Shown here one piece after another: positions 49,106-60,895 of a DNA stretch of 64,000 nucleotides. Positions within the stretch are counted from its first letter, which is position 1; each line of letters begins with the position of its first letter. The notes beneath the pieces are model-generated. The model saw only the letters and a program-made list of their open reading frames with translations, made no database searches and was not told the DNA's origin. Location of the stretch: positions 63,164,915 to 63,228,914 of the forward strand of contig NC_079205.1 of the NCBI RefSeq assembly GCF_026745355.1, in the 5' to 3' direction. Source of the stretch: Beta vulgaris subsp. vulgaris. Its lineage: Eukaryota; Streptophyta; Magnoliopsida; Caryophyllales; Amaranthaceae. Made by a program: the position numbers and the translations under genes.

Positions 49106-49727
49106 CTAATAGTGGCGGATCCACTTAAGAACAAGTGATGCCGCTTGACCACACTTGAATTGGTAAAATTGCAAAAATCTCTTTATAAATTTCGATTTTT
49201 TGAAATTATCCTGATCAATTGACAATTTGATCCCGCTAAAATTGAGATTCCAAGGCTCTCTAGTGTGCTCATTACACCATTTAGCTGCATTTGCATCGTC
49301 GAATTCCAAGTAAAATTTCAAGCTCTTAGTTCGGAGGTTGCTCAAGTGATTTTTTACAGCATAATGGATTGCAAAAAACTCCCCCCAATTAATCTCCATG
49401 TTTATTGGGATAGAACACGACAAATTGGTCTCGCAATACCCTTCCAATAGCGGATTTTGGGCGTAAAGGGTCCAAAGATGCATCCACATTCCATTTTACA
49501 AACCCCATTGGAGGTGGAGACCATTCAATCGAACTCTGAGTGTGAGGAGTTTGTAGTCGCGAGCCAGGGGAAGAAGACCAGTTAAGACAAACTGGATTTT
49601 TATGAATGTCTTCAAAACTATAATGGAAGGGCTCTTCCCATCCTTTAATCCACCAACTTGTCCTCAAAAGGATCAAATATTGCATTTGGTTAAGAGTGCA
49701 TAAGTTTTTTTTTAAAAAATTGGGCAT
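49106..49727 (-). pseudogene. LINE-type RNase H domain, frameshifted remnant
   Basis: Two overlapping frames on the - strand together resemble the RNase H (RVT_3) domain at the end of plant L1-type LINE polyproteins. The first frame gives SPPPMGFVKWNVDAS and SAIGRVLRDQ, where the Asp of NVDAS would be a catalytic acid. The second continues with INWGEFFAIHYAVKNHL, carrying the conserved Glu, and LEFDDANAAKWCN, carrying the next Asp. A shift near 49430 separates them. No reverse transcriptase domain remains upstream, so the piece is dead. Confidence 0.65.
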
Positions 49728-50416
49728 TCTTTTATTTCCATATAGTCTAGATTATGATGAAAAATATAGAAACACAAACCTTTTTGAAGAAAGTTCATTT
49801 AGAAGGATAACACCGTTAAAAAAAATGTTGTTTAGATGTTCTTATTATTAACCTATTATTTTCACGTTTTTATTAGTTGATTGCATGATATGTGAATCTA
49901 TTTTATAGTTGAATTTCTTATAGGTTTTTTTGTCCATAACTGCCTTTATTTGGGACTTTTTTGTGAAAAACTGCCTTATGAATTTTTTTTGCACACAACT
50001 GCCACTAAAGAGACTTTCGGTTGTTGACTGCGGCCAAATAAAGTTTTCAGGCGTTGACTTGTGATTTCTGGCAACTTAAAATCACGTGCTTGGCACGTGT
50101 TTCATTTTTTACGTTTTTTGGAGGATTTTTTCAAGCTCTTCACTCTTTCTCTCTCTTCTCTCTCTTCTCTGACCCTCTCTCTTCTCTCTCCTCCGATTTG
50201 GGCAGCAGAATTGAGGCCTCCCAACAGCGAATTCTCCTTTAATTCCTCTTATAATCTTTCGATCTTAGGTGCCTGTACCTTGTTTACTCATCCATTTTGT
50301 GGGATTTTTATTTTTTAGTTGTTTTGAATAATTCCATCTATTTTGGTGGTTAATTTTTTAGTTGTTTTGGTCAATTGTTCCCTGATTTTGTGTACGAAAT
50401 TAACAGAGCAACATAG

Positions 50417-51778
50417 TGATAGGCTGTCGTACACCCGTCAAAAATAATTCCTGCAAAACCTTCTAACAATGTAGTAGGGTAAGTAGGGTCGAATCCACAG
50501 AGAGATGGTCGTTTTAATCTAACTTCTAATATATGGAGAAACTAAACAAGATCAGAAATATGTGAATTAAGGTTCTAAACTTATAAATAAAGAAAATCAA
50601 ACTAAAAAGGATCTAGGGTAATGGTTCACCATGTTTATAACTATAATATATCAAAATATCATCAATAGTTCAATCAATCAGATATCTAGAGCACGGATTA
50701 ATCCTTGGTCAGGCATTAACACTCTCAAATCAACATATGCTAGTACGGTCGCTCAACATAATCAGATTTGCTAATTGTAGGTAAGCCTCTAAAGAGTACT
50801 ATCTCTCGATCTATGACTCAATATTAACAATATTTAATCAAACAATTGATCAGGTTGCAAGATTAACAATAAAACACTAATCAATTAGAGAAATCAATAA
50901 TTAATCAAACCATGAATAAATATCAATCAATAATCATAGCATATAAACATGGATTCCCAAACCCTAGAAATAAAAACTACTCTATCATGAAATAAATAGC
51001 GAAATATAAATCTACAGGAAAAGCATAATCAAATAAATCAAAGAAAGAAACTAAAAGAAATCATGAATTAATGAAGGAGATGAAAACTAGGGTTTACTAC
51101 AAAAAACTAGAGAGAAAAAGAGGAGAACTAAACTAAACCTAGAAGATGAAAATAATCTGAAAGGGGAGGAGAGAGAAAAAAGAATAAAAACTCATCTAAA
51201 TAATATCTTTTAACCTAATATGACTAGGAAAATAATTTACAAGATAAGGAAAGTCTTAATTAAATCATTAATAGGCGGATTAGTGATCCGCGCGTACGCG
51301 TAGCAGATTCCAGCAGAAACAGTGCAATCTTCCGAAAGGCATAACTCCTTGAATAAAAGTCTCCTCGGGGCGTGCCACCTATCGTTGGAAAGCTCTTCAA
51401 GTCTAGTTTCCAAATATGCTGGAATTACTCGATTCTAATAAGCACATCAGAAGTTATGATCAGAAGAGTAGACTGACTCTTTTTCACATTTCTTCTAATG
51501 ATTTTCCGCTTCGTTTTGCTCAAATCCGTACTATAAATATCATGACGTCCTTATGCATTGTAGCTTCCTTCCAAGTGCTCCTAATCCTCAATCTTAGCTA
51601 ATCATACTCCAAATACGTTATCAATACCTGAAATTCATCGAAAACAAGAAAACATACCGAATAGGAGTAGAAATCATAACTTAAGAATATAATGCAATAA
51701 TGAACCTAAATATGAAACTAAATGCTCTAAAATGCAACCTAAATGCACCTAAAAACTATATATAAATATGACTTATCA
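50417..51778 (-). repeat. LTR (3' LTR by element orientation), 1362 bp
   Basis: From TGATAGGCTGTCG to ATATGACTTATCA on the + strand. It aligns end to end with 55622-56973. Differences are mostly 1-3 base indels. Confidence 0.9.
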
Positions 51779-51780
51779 AA

Positions 51781-51792
51781 CTCCCCCAAGCT
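51781..51792 (-). other. Polypurine tract
   Basis: AGCTTGGGGGAG on the - strand, two bases from the LTR start, primes plus-strand synthesis. The wider context (GACAAGCAATGGTTTAGC) is typical of Gypsy elements of the Tat/Athila type. Confidence 0.7.
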
Positions 51793-54302
51793 AAACCATT
51801 GCTTGTCCTCAAGCAATAAGACATAGACACGGAAAAGTTAGACAACCTACAATATAGGACTACAACAGGGCTAAACACTCAATTGAAAACACAAGAGATA
51901 TAATCACTACATAACCAAGCATCGAAACAACTCGAACAAAGCCGCATAGCATTCATGTATCGCAATCGACTCTCCAATCATACCACAAACCATCTCTCCC
52001 AAACTGGATTTAACCAAACCTGACAGACCTCACTATAGTTATGTGCACTCAAATCTCTCATGTGTTTAAGGGATAAATAATGACTCTCAACCTAAATCAG
52101 TCGACTCAGATGAAGCAAATACTCTTTAACTTTGACTTTTTGACTCACTTAATACTCAACAATACAATACATAATGATCAAGAGGACTTTTAAGGGTTGT
52201 AATGGGGCTGAGGTTAAAGGTATGGAAATAATTTGGGAATTGTGGTGGAAAAACCAAGAAGGGGGAGCATCATATAACTGAAAACATACCATAAAAGGTC
52301 AAACAACTCCATGCAACAACCAACAATCTCCAAATATAATCAACAACCTTTTTCACTCAAGAAATTCAATCATAACCCTTTTTATTTCACTTTATTCACA
52401 ACTCTTTTTCACTTCTTTTTCATTTCATTTTTCACTTTTTTTTTCTTTTTTTTACAAACTTTCATTTCAATTTCCAAGCTCACTAAACATATTTTCATTC
52501 TTCTAACCACAAATAGAGCACTTCAATTCAATACAAACCAAACCAAAACTAATACTCGCTCCCCCAAGCTAGGCTTGGGACAAGAATCAAATGAGGCCAA
52601 TGGCTTGTAATGTAGGTATTAATCAAACAAAGTCAGAAAAGGCTCAGCGGGCTAGAGGAAGGATAATATGAAAACAAGAATAACTCTGGAGCTAAGATCA
52701 TCAAATGAAACGCCTCAATCATATCAAAATGTATGCACTATCAAATATCAAGGAGTACCAAGTCAAAGTCAAGATCAATGCAACAACGAGGAACTAATCA
52801 CACATGAAAGAATAGAACTGACAAGATACGTCAGTTTATAGGCACAAAAGCTCACTTAGGTTAAGGTGTCTGCATAGTAATGTTAAATCGAGCCAGAAGA
52901 GATCAATCAATCTTACCACAAACAATCAGTTGCGAAACAATCTGCTATGAAGTATCATGAACAAGATGAGTGACACTTAACAAATGTAGTAAAATATCAA
53001 CAAGGTTCTCAAAAAGTTTAGCAGTAGTCCCATAGATGCAACTAAAATGAGATGAACTAAATGAGATGAATTAATATGAGATGAAATATGCTAATGCAAC
53101 TAAGAAAGCAGTACAATTTTTTTGGTTACACGTAAACTCCCACTCCTAATAAGCAGTACAAACCGTGCAACATCCTACGAAAGCAATGAAATCTACACAA
53201 AAAGCAATAAAAGATAGAATATTCCTCCCCCAAGCTAGAATTTGCAGTGTCCTCACTGCATAAACTAGTTTAGAAAAAGAACGAAAACCAACCCCTGGAT
53301 CACCAAATCACCAAAGTCGCCCACCAAAAGCCACAACACCACAAAAACCACACACAAATCCCGACAATCCGACGAACTAATAATTCAATCAATGTATAAG
53401 ATTCTCAACAAGATGGCATCAAAACAAAATCCAAGCAAAAATCTGAGATGAACATTAACAACAATTAAGTGAGAAAAGATGCTTACTACCCAATTAATTG
53501 GGGAGAAGATCAAAATGCTCAAAAATATGTCATAATGCTTCACGAAGGCGAACTTGGACATTTGGCCTATTTGAGAGAACCCTATAAAAACCATTAATAA
53601 AAAAAAATTAGAAATCCATTGGAAAAACAAATATACTAACAAAAGAAAATAAACACAAAAAAAAGGAAAAGAAATAGAAAAGGAAAAGAAAATCAGAAAA
53701 ATAAAAAATAACAGGAAAAGAGAGAAGAAAGAAACGAAAGAAAAGAAAGGGAGAGGTGCGACTGTGGTTTGATAGTGGTGCGGAGCAGCGGCAAGAAGCC
53801 GTAAGAGGCGAAGCTGATTGATGGTGATGTAGCGTAGGTGTGGTGGACAGAATGGGGGGTTCGAAGGAGCAGTGGTTGTGAGGAGGCGCGGGGGAAGGTG
53901 GATGGAGACGGTGTTCGATGGTGGGGATGGTGGTCAGAGAAGCTGGTGCGCGGGGGTCAGTGGTGTTGCGTCAGTGCGCTGCTGGGTGAGGCGGAGACCG
54001 GTGTCCGGCGGTGATGCGAGGGCGGATGACGGTGGGCGACTGGGCGTTGGTGGTGAGTGGTTGTGAGGAGGCGCGGGGGATACAAAGATAGTAATGCTGT
54101 TGTTTGGCGGGATTCCGGCGAGAGTAGATGAACAGGTGATGGCGGGGGTGGGGTTCGCGTGGGAGGAGAGCAGGGCCATGGATGGGCCAGCGGGCTGGGC
54201 AGGGCAGATTTTTTTTTTTTTTTTAATTGCGGTCCACCTACAACAAATACACAAAAAATACACCAAAGTGAGTAAACTCACTCAAAAAGAAGAAACAAAG
54301 AC

Positions 54303-54334
<32 letters not shown>

Positions 54335-54908
54335 ATAATAAAAAGTGAAAAATGCTCGGGTTCTCCCGAAGCACAAATTTAAGTTATTGCATGACCGTTG
54401 AAGACTAGTAGATCACTCATAATAGTTCAATGCTCTAAGAAGCTTATCATATGTTCCTGCAGACATCTCAGAGCAGATTATATAAGAGTAAAAGGAAAAA
54501 TGAAAAAAAGTTAATACTAAAGAATTATTAAAACTACAAAAAGAAAAATCAAAGGAAAAATTATATTTACAAGAGGAGAAAAAGAAAAATCGTTAGTCTT
54601 TTTACATGACTCAAAAGAAGAAAAAGAAACTAAATGTACATTATTTACGTTATCAAGTGAGTCATTCAAAGGGGGAGAAAGAAAGAACGATGGAGAATAT
54701 AATATAGGAGAAGAAGGAATAAGGTCAAGTGGTTGTGAAAAGGGACATGAGACTCAAAAACAATATCGGGTCGATAAAGACTCATAAATCACCTCACTCT
54801 CAACTTGACTTTCCTCCGAAGAGAAATTTCAACCATGATTCTTCTTCCTGCAAAACATCCATCACATTAGCACTTCTATCAATCTTATCATCATCCAAAT
54901 AGCTCTCA
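51793..54908 (-). other. Non-coding interior of the LTR retrotransposon
   Basis: About 3.1 kb after gag with no pol motif. It includes a GC-rich segment near 53750-54200, with a direct repeat of 'gtggttgtgaggaggcgcgg' at about 53872 and 54056, and an A run of 27 near 54304. The overlapping Gly/Arg- or Pro-rich frames there have no conserved pattern. Confidence 0.6.
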
Positions 54909-55484
54909 TTAAATATCCACCCCTCTTATCATCATATATAAATGGTTGGGGTTAGAATTTTGAGCAGATTGACATTCAAATTGGAAATAGGGGTCAAAAC
55001 CATCTAATAAAGGTGGTGTCATGTAAGTTTGGGGTAGAAGAGCAAATGAAGACATCTCCCACTCATAAGTATCCCTAGCCAACCACATAATTAAATCCCA
55101 ACAATAATCAGGTGATTGGAATAGAAATCGTCCATTACACATAGATTCTACCATCATTCTAGTTTCTCCATTAAACCCCTCATAAATCACTAGACACATA
55201 TCCCACAGTTCAATTCCATGATTAGGACCAATAAAATCACCAAGCCTATGATAGTACTTCCAAAACACTTCATTCTCATACTGAGGAAAAGAAAAAATTG
55301 CTCTAGAATTACTACCATGCACATGGGGTTCATATAACATATGAGGCAATTCAGGGGAACTCCTGTAAAAATTGCGATGATTTTGATATGATGCATCAAA
55401 ATTGTAAACATGAGAATTCCAAGAATTATTACTATGTTGCCTAGCAAAATTATTATCCCCATCATCAAAATAGCATGACTCCAT
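54909..55484 (-). CDS. Retrotransposon gag-like protein
   Basis: A 191-residue frame starts 137 bases after the LTR, downstream of the primer-binding site. Residues about 72-142 fit the retrotransposon gag domain: FWKYYHRLGDFIGPNHGIEL, then YEGFNGETRMMVESMCNGRF and WDLIMWLARDTYEWE, which correspond to the usual 'W..F.......p.l.l...F..GL....r..vd...gG.......e.a...l..la.....' arrangement. The N-terminus is rich in Asn, His and Tyr. No zinc knuckle was seen before the stop. It would form the capsid part of a virus-like particle in the cytoplasm. The frame is intact, but the element lacks pol. Confidence 0.65.
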   Translation of the reverse strand: MESCYFDDGDNNFARQHSNNSWNSHVYNFDASYQNHRNFYRSSPELPHMLYEPHVHGSNSRAIFSFPQYENEVFWKYYHRLGDFIGPNHGIELWDMCLVIYEGFNGETRMMVESMCNGRFLFQSPDYCWDLIMWLARDTYEWEMSSFALLPQTYMTPPLLDGFDPYFQFECQSAQNSNPNHLYMMIRGVDI

Positions 55485-55599
55485 GATACAAAAAAAAGAT
55501 AAAAAAAATAAAAATATTCACAAAAAGGAAAAAAAAAAATATATATATATATACAATTTAGTTTCACCAACAATAAAAACTAAATAAAACAATACCGTC

Positions 55600-55617
55600 T
55601 CCCCGGCAACGGCGCCA
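55600..55617 (-). other. Primer-binding site, tRNA-Asp type
   Basis: The - strand reads TGGCGCCGTTGCCGGGGA, the complement of the 3' end of plant tRNA-Asp, four bases from the end of the 5' LTR. This fixes the element's orientation. Confidence 0.8.
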
Positions 55618-55621
55618 AAAT

Positions 55622-56973
55622 TGATAGGCTGTCGTACACCCGTCAAAAATAATTCCTGCAAAACCTTCTAACAATGTAGTAGGGTAAGTAGGGTCGAATC
55701 CACAGAGAGATGGTCGTTTTAATCTAACTTCTAATATATGTGGAAACTAAACAAGATCAAAATATGTGAATTAAGGTTCTAAACTTATATAAAGAAAAAT
55801 CAAACTAAAAAGGATCTAGGGTAATGGTTCACCATGTTTATAACTATAATATACAAAATATCATCAATAGTTCAATCAATCAGATATCTAGAGCACGTGA
55901 TATCCTTGGTCAGGCATTAACACTCTCAAATCAACATATGCTATACGGTCGCTCAACATAATCAGATTTGCTAATTGTAGGTAAGCCTCTAAATATACTA
56001 TCTCTCGATCTATGACTCAATATTAACAATATTTAATCAAACAATTGATCAGGTTGCAAGATTAACAATAAAACACTAATCAATTAGAGAAATCAATAAT
56101 TAATCAAACCATGAATAAATATCAATCAAAATCATAGCATATAAAATGGATTCCAAACCCTAGAAATAAAAACTACTCTATCATGAAATAAATGCAAATA
56201 AAATCTACAAGGAAAAGCATAATCAAAAAATCAAAGAAAGAAACTAAAAAAATCATGAATTAAGAAGAGATGAAAAACTAGGGTTTACTACAAATAATGA
56301 GAGAAAAAGAGGAGAACTAAACTAAACCTAGAAGATGAAAATAATCTGAAAGGGGAGGAGAGAGAAAAAAGAATAAAAACTCATCTAAATAATATCTTTT
56401 AACCTAATATGACTAGGAAAATAATTTACAAGATAAGGAAAGTCTTAATTAAATCATTAATAGGCGGATTAGTGATCCGCGCGTACGCGTAGCAGATTCC
56501 AGCAGAAACAGTGCAATCTTCCGAAAGGCATAACTCCTTGAATAAAAGTCTCCTCGGGGCGTGCCACCTATCGTTGGAAAGCTCTTCAAGTCTAGTTTCA
56601 AATATGCTGGAATTACTCGATTCTAATAAGCACATCAGAAGTTATGATCAGAAGAGTAGACGTGACTCTTTTTTCACATTTCTTCTAATGATTTTCCGCT
56701 TCGTTTACGCTCGAATTCGTACTATAAAATATCTATGACGATCCTTATGCATTGTAGCTTCCCTCCAAGTGCTCCTAATCCTCAAGCTTAGCTACTCATA
56801 CTCCAAATACGTTATCAATGCCTGAAATTCATCAAAAACAAGAAAACATACCGAATAGGAGTAGAAATTCATAACTTAAGAATATAATGCAATAATGAAC
56901 TTAAATATGAAACTAAATGCTCTAAAATGCAACCTAAATGCACCTAAAAACTATATATAAATATGACTTATCA
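55622..56973 (-). repeat. LTR (5' LTR by element orientation), 1352 bp
   Basis: Same TGATAGGC...TTATCA borders as the left copy. It shows several one-base losses relative to that copy in 55800-56300. Confidence 0.9.
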
Positions 56974-57469
56974 CATAGCAAGAGAGAAGTAAGAGAGAAG
57001 GAAGTAGAAGCAAAAAAAAAAAGTGGTAAATTGTTGGTGAAATCTTACCCCATCATTTTGAATGTTGCTGAGAAGTAAATTAATTCAATTTACTGATGCT
57101 ACTGACCACGAATTGATTGTAAAATTGACAGAGAGAATGGAATTCACTGTTGGGAGAAGTTGGGAGGTTTCAATTTTGCTGCCCAACTTGGAGGAGAGAG
57201 AAGAGAGAGAGAGTGAGAGAAGAGAGAGAAAGAGTGAAGAGCTTGAAAAAATCCTCCAAAAAACGTAAAAAATGAAACACGTGCCAAGCACTTGATTTTA
57301 AGTTGCCAGAAATTATAAGTCAACGCCTGAAAACTTTATTTGACAGCAGTCAACAACCGGAAGTCTCTTTAGTGGCAGTTGTGTGCAAAAAAAATTTCAT
57401 AAGGCAGTTTTTCACAAAAAAGTCCCAAATAAAGGCAGTTATGAACAAAAAATCCTTTCTTATACTTGT

Positions 57470-57935
57470 TGCATATTAAAACATTATGTTTGATATAAAA
57501 GGCTTCAAATCTAATTGAATATTTATTTTTATGCTAAAAAATCTAATGTAATTTAGTAGTCAAGTGGTGCAAAAAATTCTAAATTAGGGAACTGATGAAC
57601 ACGCGATATATCGTCACGTGTGGACATCACTTTTTAAACCTGCAAATATAATTTTTGCATAGAACAATGCTCATAATATACGTCCCAAGATCGTCCAAAT
57701 ATTATTTGACAAACTTGCCCTCCATCGAAAAATATCTTACCAACAAAGATAATTGGTTCAAATACCAACCTTTATTAGACTATTAGCGTATCAGGCACCC
57801 CAACTCATAAGTTGGGTAAAATGCTAAAATATATTGTTAGGGTGAGTATTCGAATCCTATACAATGCACTGAAATTCGAGGTAAAACGGACAAAACAATA
57901 ATAAATTGCTTATATTTTTGGTGTTGTTACTACCA
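57470..57935. other. Intergenic DNA
   Basis: No gene or element recognised. Confidence 0.4.
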
Positions 57936-57940
57936 ATTTA

Positions 57941-58446
57941 GGCTAGGTTCAGTTCACCTTATTTTTGCTTATTTCCGATCTAATCATATCAAATCAGATC
58001 GGAAAAAATAAGTTCGGTTCAGATCAGATCATGCTTATATTTTAAAATCATTTTACTATTAAATATCTTTCATTACATATTAGTAAAAATTATAATAATT
58101 GAATATTAATAACGAATCAAATAAGACCCCACATGATTATATTTTTTTATATATTGAGAAAAATCTAAAAGATAAGATCTTGTAATCAGATCAGATTAGA
58201 TTAGTTCAGATCAGATTAGATCAGATCAGAAAAAATAAGTTCAGATCAGATCAGATCAGAAAAATCTGATCCCACATAATAACGAATCAAATAAGACCCC
58301 ACATGATTATATTTTTTTATATATTGAGAAAAATCTAAAAGATAAGATCTTGTAATCAGATCAGATTAGTTCAGATCAGATTAGATCAGATCAGAAAAAA
58401 TAAGTTCATATCAGATCAGAAAATTTCAGGTCAACTAAACATAGCC
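57941..58446. mobile_element. Tourist/Harbinger-type MITE (506 bp) with internal duplication
   Basis: Ends GGCTAGGTTCAGTTCACC and GGTCAACTAAACATAGCC are inverted; TTA flanks both sides (57938-57940, 58447-58449). The interior is rich in 'cagatcagat' arrays. A block of about 95 bp starting 'aataacgaatcaaataagac' is present twice (near 58108 and 58279). Confidence 0.78.
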
Positions 58447-58449
58447 TTA

Positions 58450-58980
58450 TTTATCATGGACCTCTCCAATCTATACCGTAAGAATAATTTGAATATAGAA
58501 TCTAACGGCAGATAATTAAGCACTATTGAAAAACAAAAAGATGGAAGTAGTGACAAATAAGCACGAGGGTCAGAGGGGACATTGAAATTCCCCCACTAAT
58601 ATTAATTTTTGGAGGAAATTAGTGGGTCAAAGTACCCTTCTAATCAAGAGAAGTTTTATTGTTTTTTAATATTCGAGGTATTATTACTAAATTAGCTTAC
58701 TTATCCATAATGTTTAGCATACACATTTGACATTACACACTGAGTTTTGGTTCTTCAATTTCTTTTAAGCATTATTATAACACGAATGATATTTGTGATA
58801 GTATGAACTCGCTTTTAGGAAAACTTTAAAAAAAACATCAATAAATTTTTAGATTAATATTGCTATATACGAGAGTGACAAATATCTCAGTGGTTAAAAC
58901 ATCTTTTTCAATTTCAAAAGATTTTTGGATCTTTTCACTCTTAGTAAGTTGGGTACTCTTTATTTCCTAACTTATCTCTC
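58450..58980. other. Intergenic DNA
   Basis: No gene or complete element recognised. Confidence 0.4.
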
Positions 58981-58984
58981 AAAT

Positions 58985-59266
58985 GACCAACTCAACCAAA
59001 AGTTTAAACTGATGGTTGAGGCCCCAGGAATAGATTTATACTCTATCACGCCCCCTCACGCAAGAGCCCTTTGGGCTTGAAGTGTGGATGCAGGACAGGC
59101 ATCCCTCTTACCTGGTGCTAAATATTCCACTGAGAAAGGAGGGGTGGATGAGATTCGAACCCGTGACCTTTTTGTCACGCTAGCTCTTGATACCATGTCA
59201 AAGGACGAACTCAACAAAAAGCTTAAGCTGATGGTTGAGGCTCCAGGAATAGATTTATACTCTATC
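58985..59266 (-). mobile_element. SINE-like repeat with tRNA-type box B, partly duplicated
   Basis: On the - strand, GGTTCGAATCTC (59161-59150) fits the tRNA box B, with GGTATCAAGAGC upstream as a possible box A. A 63-bp block ('...gatggttgaggc.ccagga', 'atagatttatactctatc') occurs directly repeated at 58985-59047 and 59204-59266. No poly(A) or target duplication was identified. Alternatively it is the end of another repeat family that copied a tRNA-like part. Confidence 0.45.
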
Positions 59267-59721
59267 ATTATCAATTGATCATGAGTCAAGAATCCCAACC
59301 GATAAAAGATCGTTGGGATTGCTCATGTGGCAAGACACAAAGCTCGCCATTTGTTGTTCGTTGTCCAATCGTGAACGACATTCACTTCTCTTACCACTTC
59401 CATCAGCCATATGAGGTTTGACTCCACCGACCACCAGTATCATCATTGACCAGTGACGTCCTCCTTAACATGCGACTCTTTATCGATTTTACTTGTTTTT
59501 GTTTTTTATGACATGTAAGAGCTAATAAAGCTCTTTAGATTTTACTTTGTTTTATGTTTGATTATAGTAGCATTAGACTGTACTTCGTTCTTTAATTAAT
59601 ACAAGTTTTCTCATTGTCAAAAGAGAAAAGAAGTTGGAATATCCTTTATTTCTTAACTTATCAAAGTTTCTCCTTATCCCTGAAAAATTATTCATCGTAT
59701 ATGTTACGTAATGATAATGTT
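59267..59721. other. Intergenic DNA
   Basis: No gene recognised. Confidence 0.4.
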
Positions 59722-59729
59722 AATTGTAT

Positions 59730-59907
59730 CAAGGGCGAAGCTATGTTGGGCCTAAGAGCGCCATGGCCCCTGTAGCCCCAACATAGCTTTGAAGGTAATC
59801 AATGGTTATATCTTATTTTATAAGTAAATTGACCTCCTTCAACAATCACGTTTAGAATTCTCTGTTAAATTGGACCCCCTTCACAACCAAGCCTGACTTC
59901 GCCCTTG
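59730..59907. mobile_element. Short hAT MITE (178 bp)
   Basis: CAAGGGCGAAGC at left and ACTTCGCCCTTG at right. Flanks AATTGTAT and AGTTGTAT form an 8-bp duplication, 7 of 8. Confidence 0.75.
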
Positions 59908-60233
59908 AGTTGTATACGTTGCATAATGATAATGTTAGCTAGATGTTTGATAAACTGCATCAAACTCTAATGAACTTCCCCCGCTGTAAAAACAAAAAAG
60001 TTGCCACTCTTATCTACTGATAGAGTGCAAGCACCTATTATTAGTTGTTAGTTGCACGACTTATATTTATACACTCTGAATCATTTGTCTAATTTGATCA
60101 ATCATTGGTTTCAACCACTTTAAAGACAGCAAACATTCTTCAACTGAAAAATCAACTAATAATTGAACTTCAGTTGCAACATGCAATTTGTGATAGGTTT
60201 GCGATTGAGCTTGCAGTTCATGTCACCCGCAGC

Positions 60234-60787
60234 TAGGGGTGAAAGTTATTCGGATCAAATCCAAAATCCAATCCAATCCAATCCAAATTAGTAATTCGGA
60301 TCGGATTCGAACTGTGTTCGGATTAGATTCGGATTGAGAATTTTTGAAAAATTGGATTTCCGGATCGGATTGGATTGAGGGTAATTGGATCCAAAAATCC
60401 AATATAACCGAATAGTAATATGCCTTGATTATGTTGTAGTTGAGCTTAAGTGCTTAATTGATTTTTTATTATAAAAAAACCTAGTCCATGGTCCAATACA
60501 CATAACACTTCAATCCTTCTCCTAAAACACTAACTGCACTTAATTCCTCATTTTCTAAATCTACTAGGCTGCTGTTGTGCTTAATTTGTTTCATCGAAAA
60601 ATTAAAGTTTTAAAAAAATCAGATTTTCGGATTGGATCCAATCTAAAATATGAAATTTCGGATTGGATTGGATCGGATTCAAACCCTAATTGGTTTGGAT
60701 TCGGATTGAAAAATTAAAATCCAAACTTTATTCGGATCGGATTGGATTATGCCCTAATCCAAACCGCACACCGAACTTTCACCCCTA
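60234..60787. mobile_element. hAT-type MITE (554 bp) with perfect target duplication
   Basis: TAGGGGTGAAAGTT at left, AACTTTCACCCCTA at right. The 8-bp duplication CCCGCAGC is perfect (60226-60233 and 60788-60795), suggesting a recent insertion. The interior is filled with 'ggatcggatt'/'aatccaatcc' motifs near both ends. Confidence 0.88.
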
Positions 60788-60895
60788 CCCGCAGCAAATG
60801 TTTGACTTTTAATCAATGGCTAACTGGGAGATTGAGGTCAATTTTATCGCTTATTTACGTCAATTGTAGAATTGCAATGTGTAGAGTTCGTCTTG

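Larger units (their letters stand above)
50417..56973 (-). mobile_element. Gypsy-type LTR retrotransposon with gag only (6557 bp)
   Basis: Two LTRs (about 1.36 kb each, TG...CA) flank 3843 bp. The 5-bp duplication CATAG lies at 50412-50416 and 56974-56978. Orientation is - : the primer-binding site is next to the right LTR and the polypurine tract next to the left. Only a gag-like frame is visible; no protease, reverse transcriptase, RNase H or integrase motif was found in the 3.1 kb after gag. It is therefore non-autonomous (TR-GAG-like), and needs a partner for movement. Primer site and purine tract resemble those of Tat/Athila-lineage elements, which is an inference. Confidence 0.88.
49923..57455. 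mobile_element. Mutator-like element (about 970 bp) split by an LTR retrotransposon
   Basis: Arms of about 310 bp (49923-50235 and 57140-57455) are inverted copies: GGTTTTTTTGTCCATAACTG at left, CAGTTATGAACAAAAAATCC at right. A perfect 9-bp duplication, TTTCTTATA, lies outside (49914-49922 and 57456-57464), as for Mutator-like elements. Before the retrotransposon landed, the element was about 494 + 477 bp and had no obvious transposase. Each arm has a long CT- or GA-rich tract. Confidence 0.88.

Noticed and set aside
53872..54348. Gly/Arg-rich and Pro-rich frames on both strands
   Set aside because: GC-rich repeated DNA inside the LTR retrotransposon, with no conserved domain on either strand.
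57062..57291. Glu/Arg-rich and Ser/Leu-rich frames on opposite strands
   Set aside because: They translate the GA/CT-rich tract in the arm of the Mutator-like element; the same tract occurs inverted at 50130-50200.
59056..59298. 80-codon frame on the - strand and 64-codon frame on the + strand
   Set aside because: Both lie in a SINE-like repeat with box-B sequence; the frames are by-products of a common repeat.
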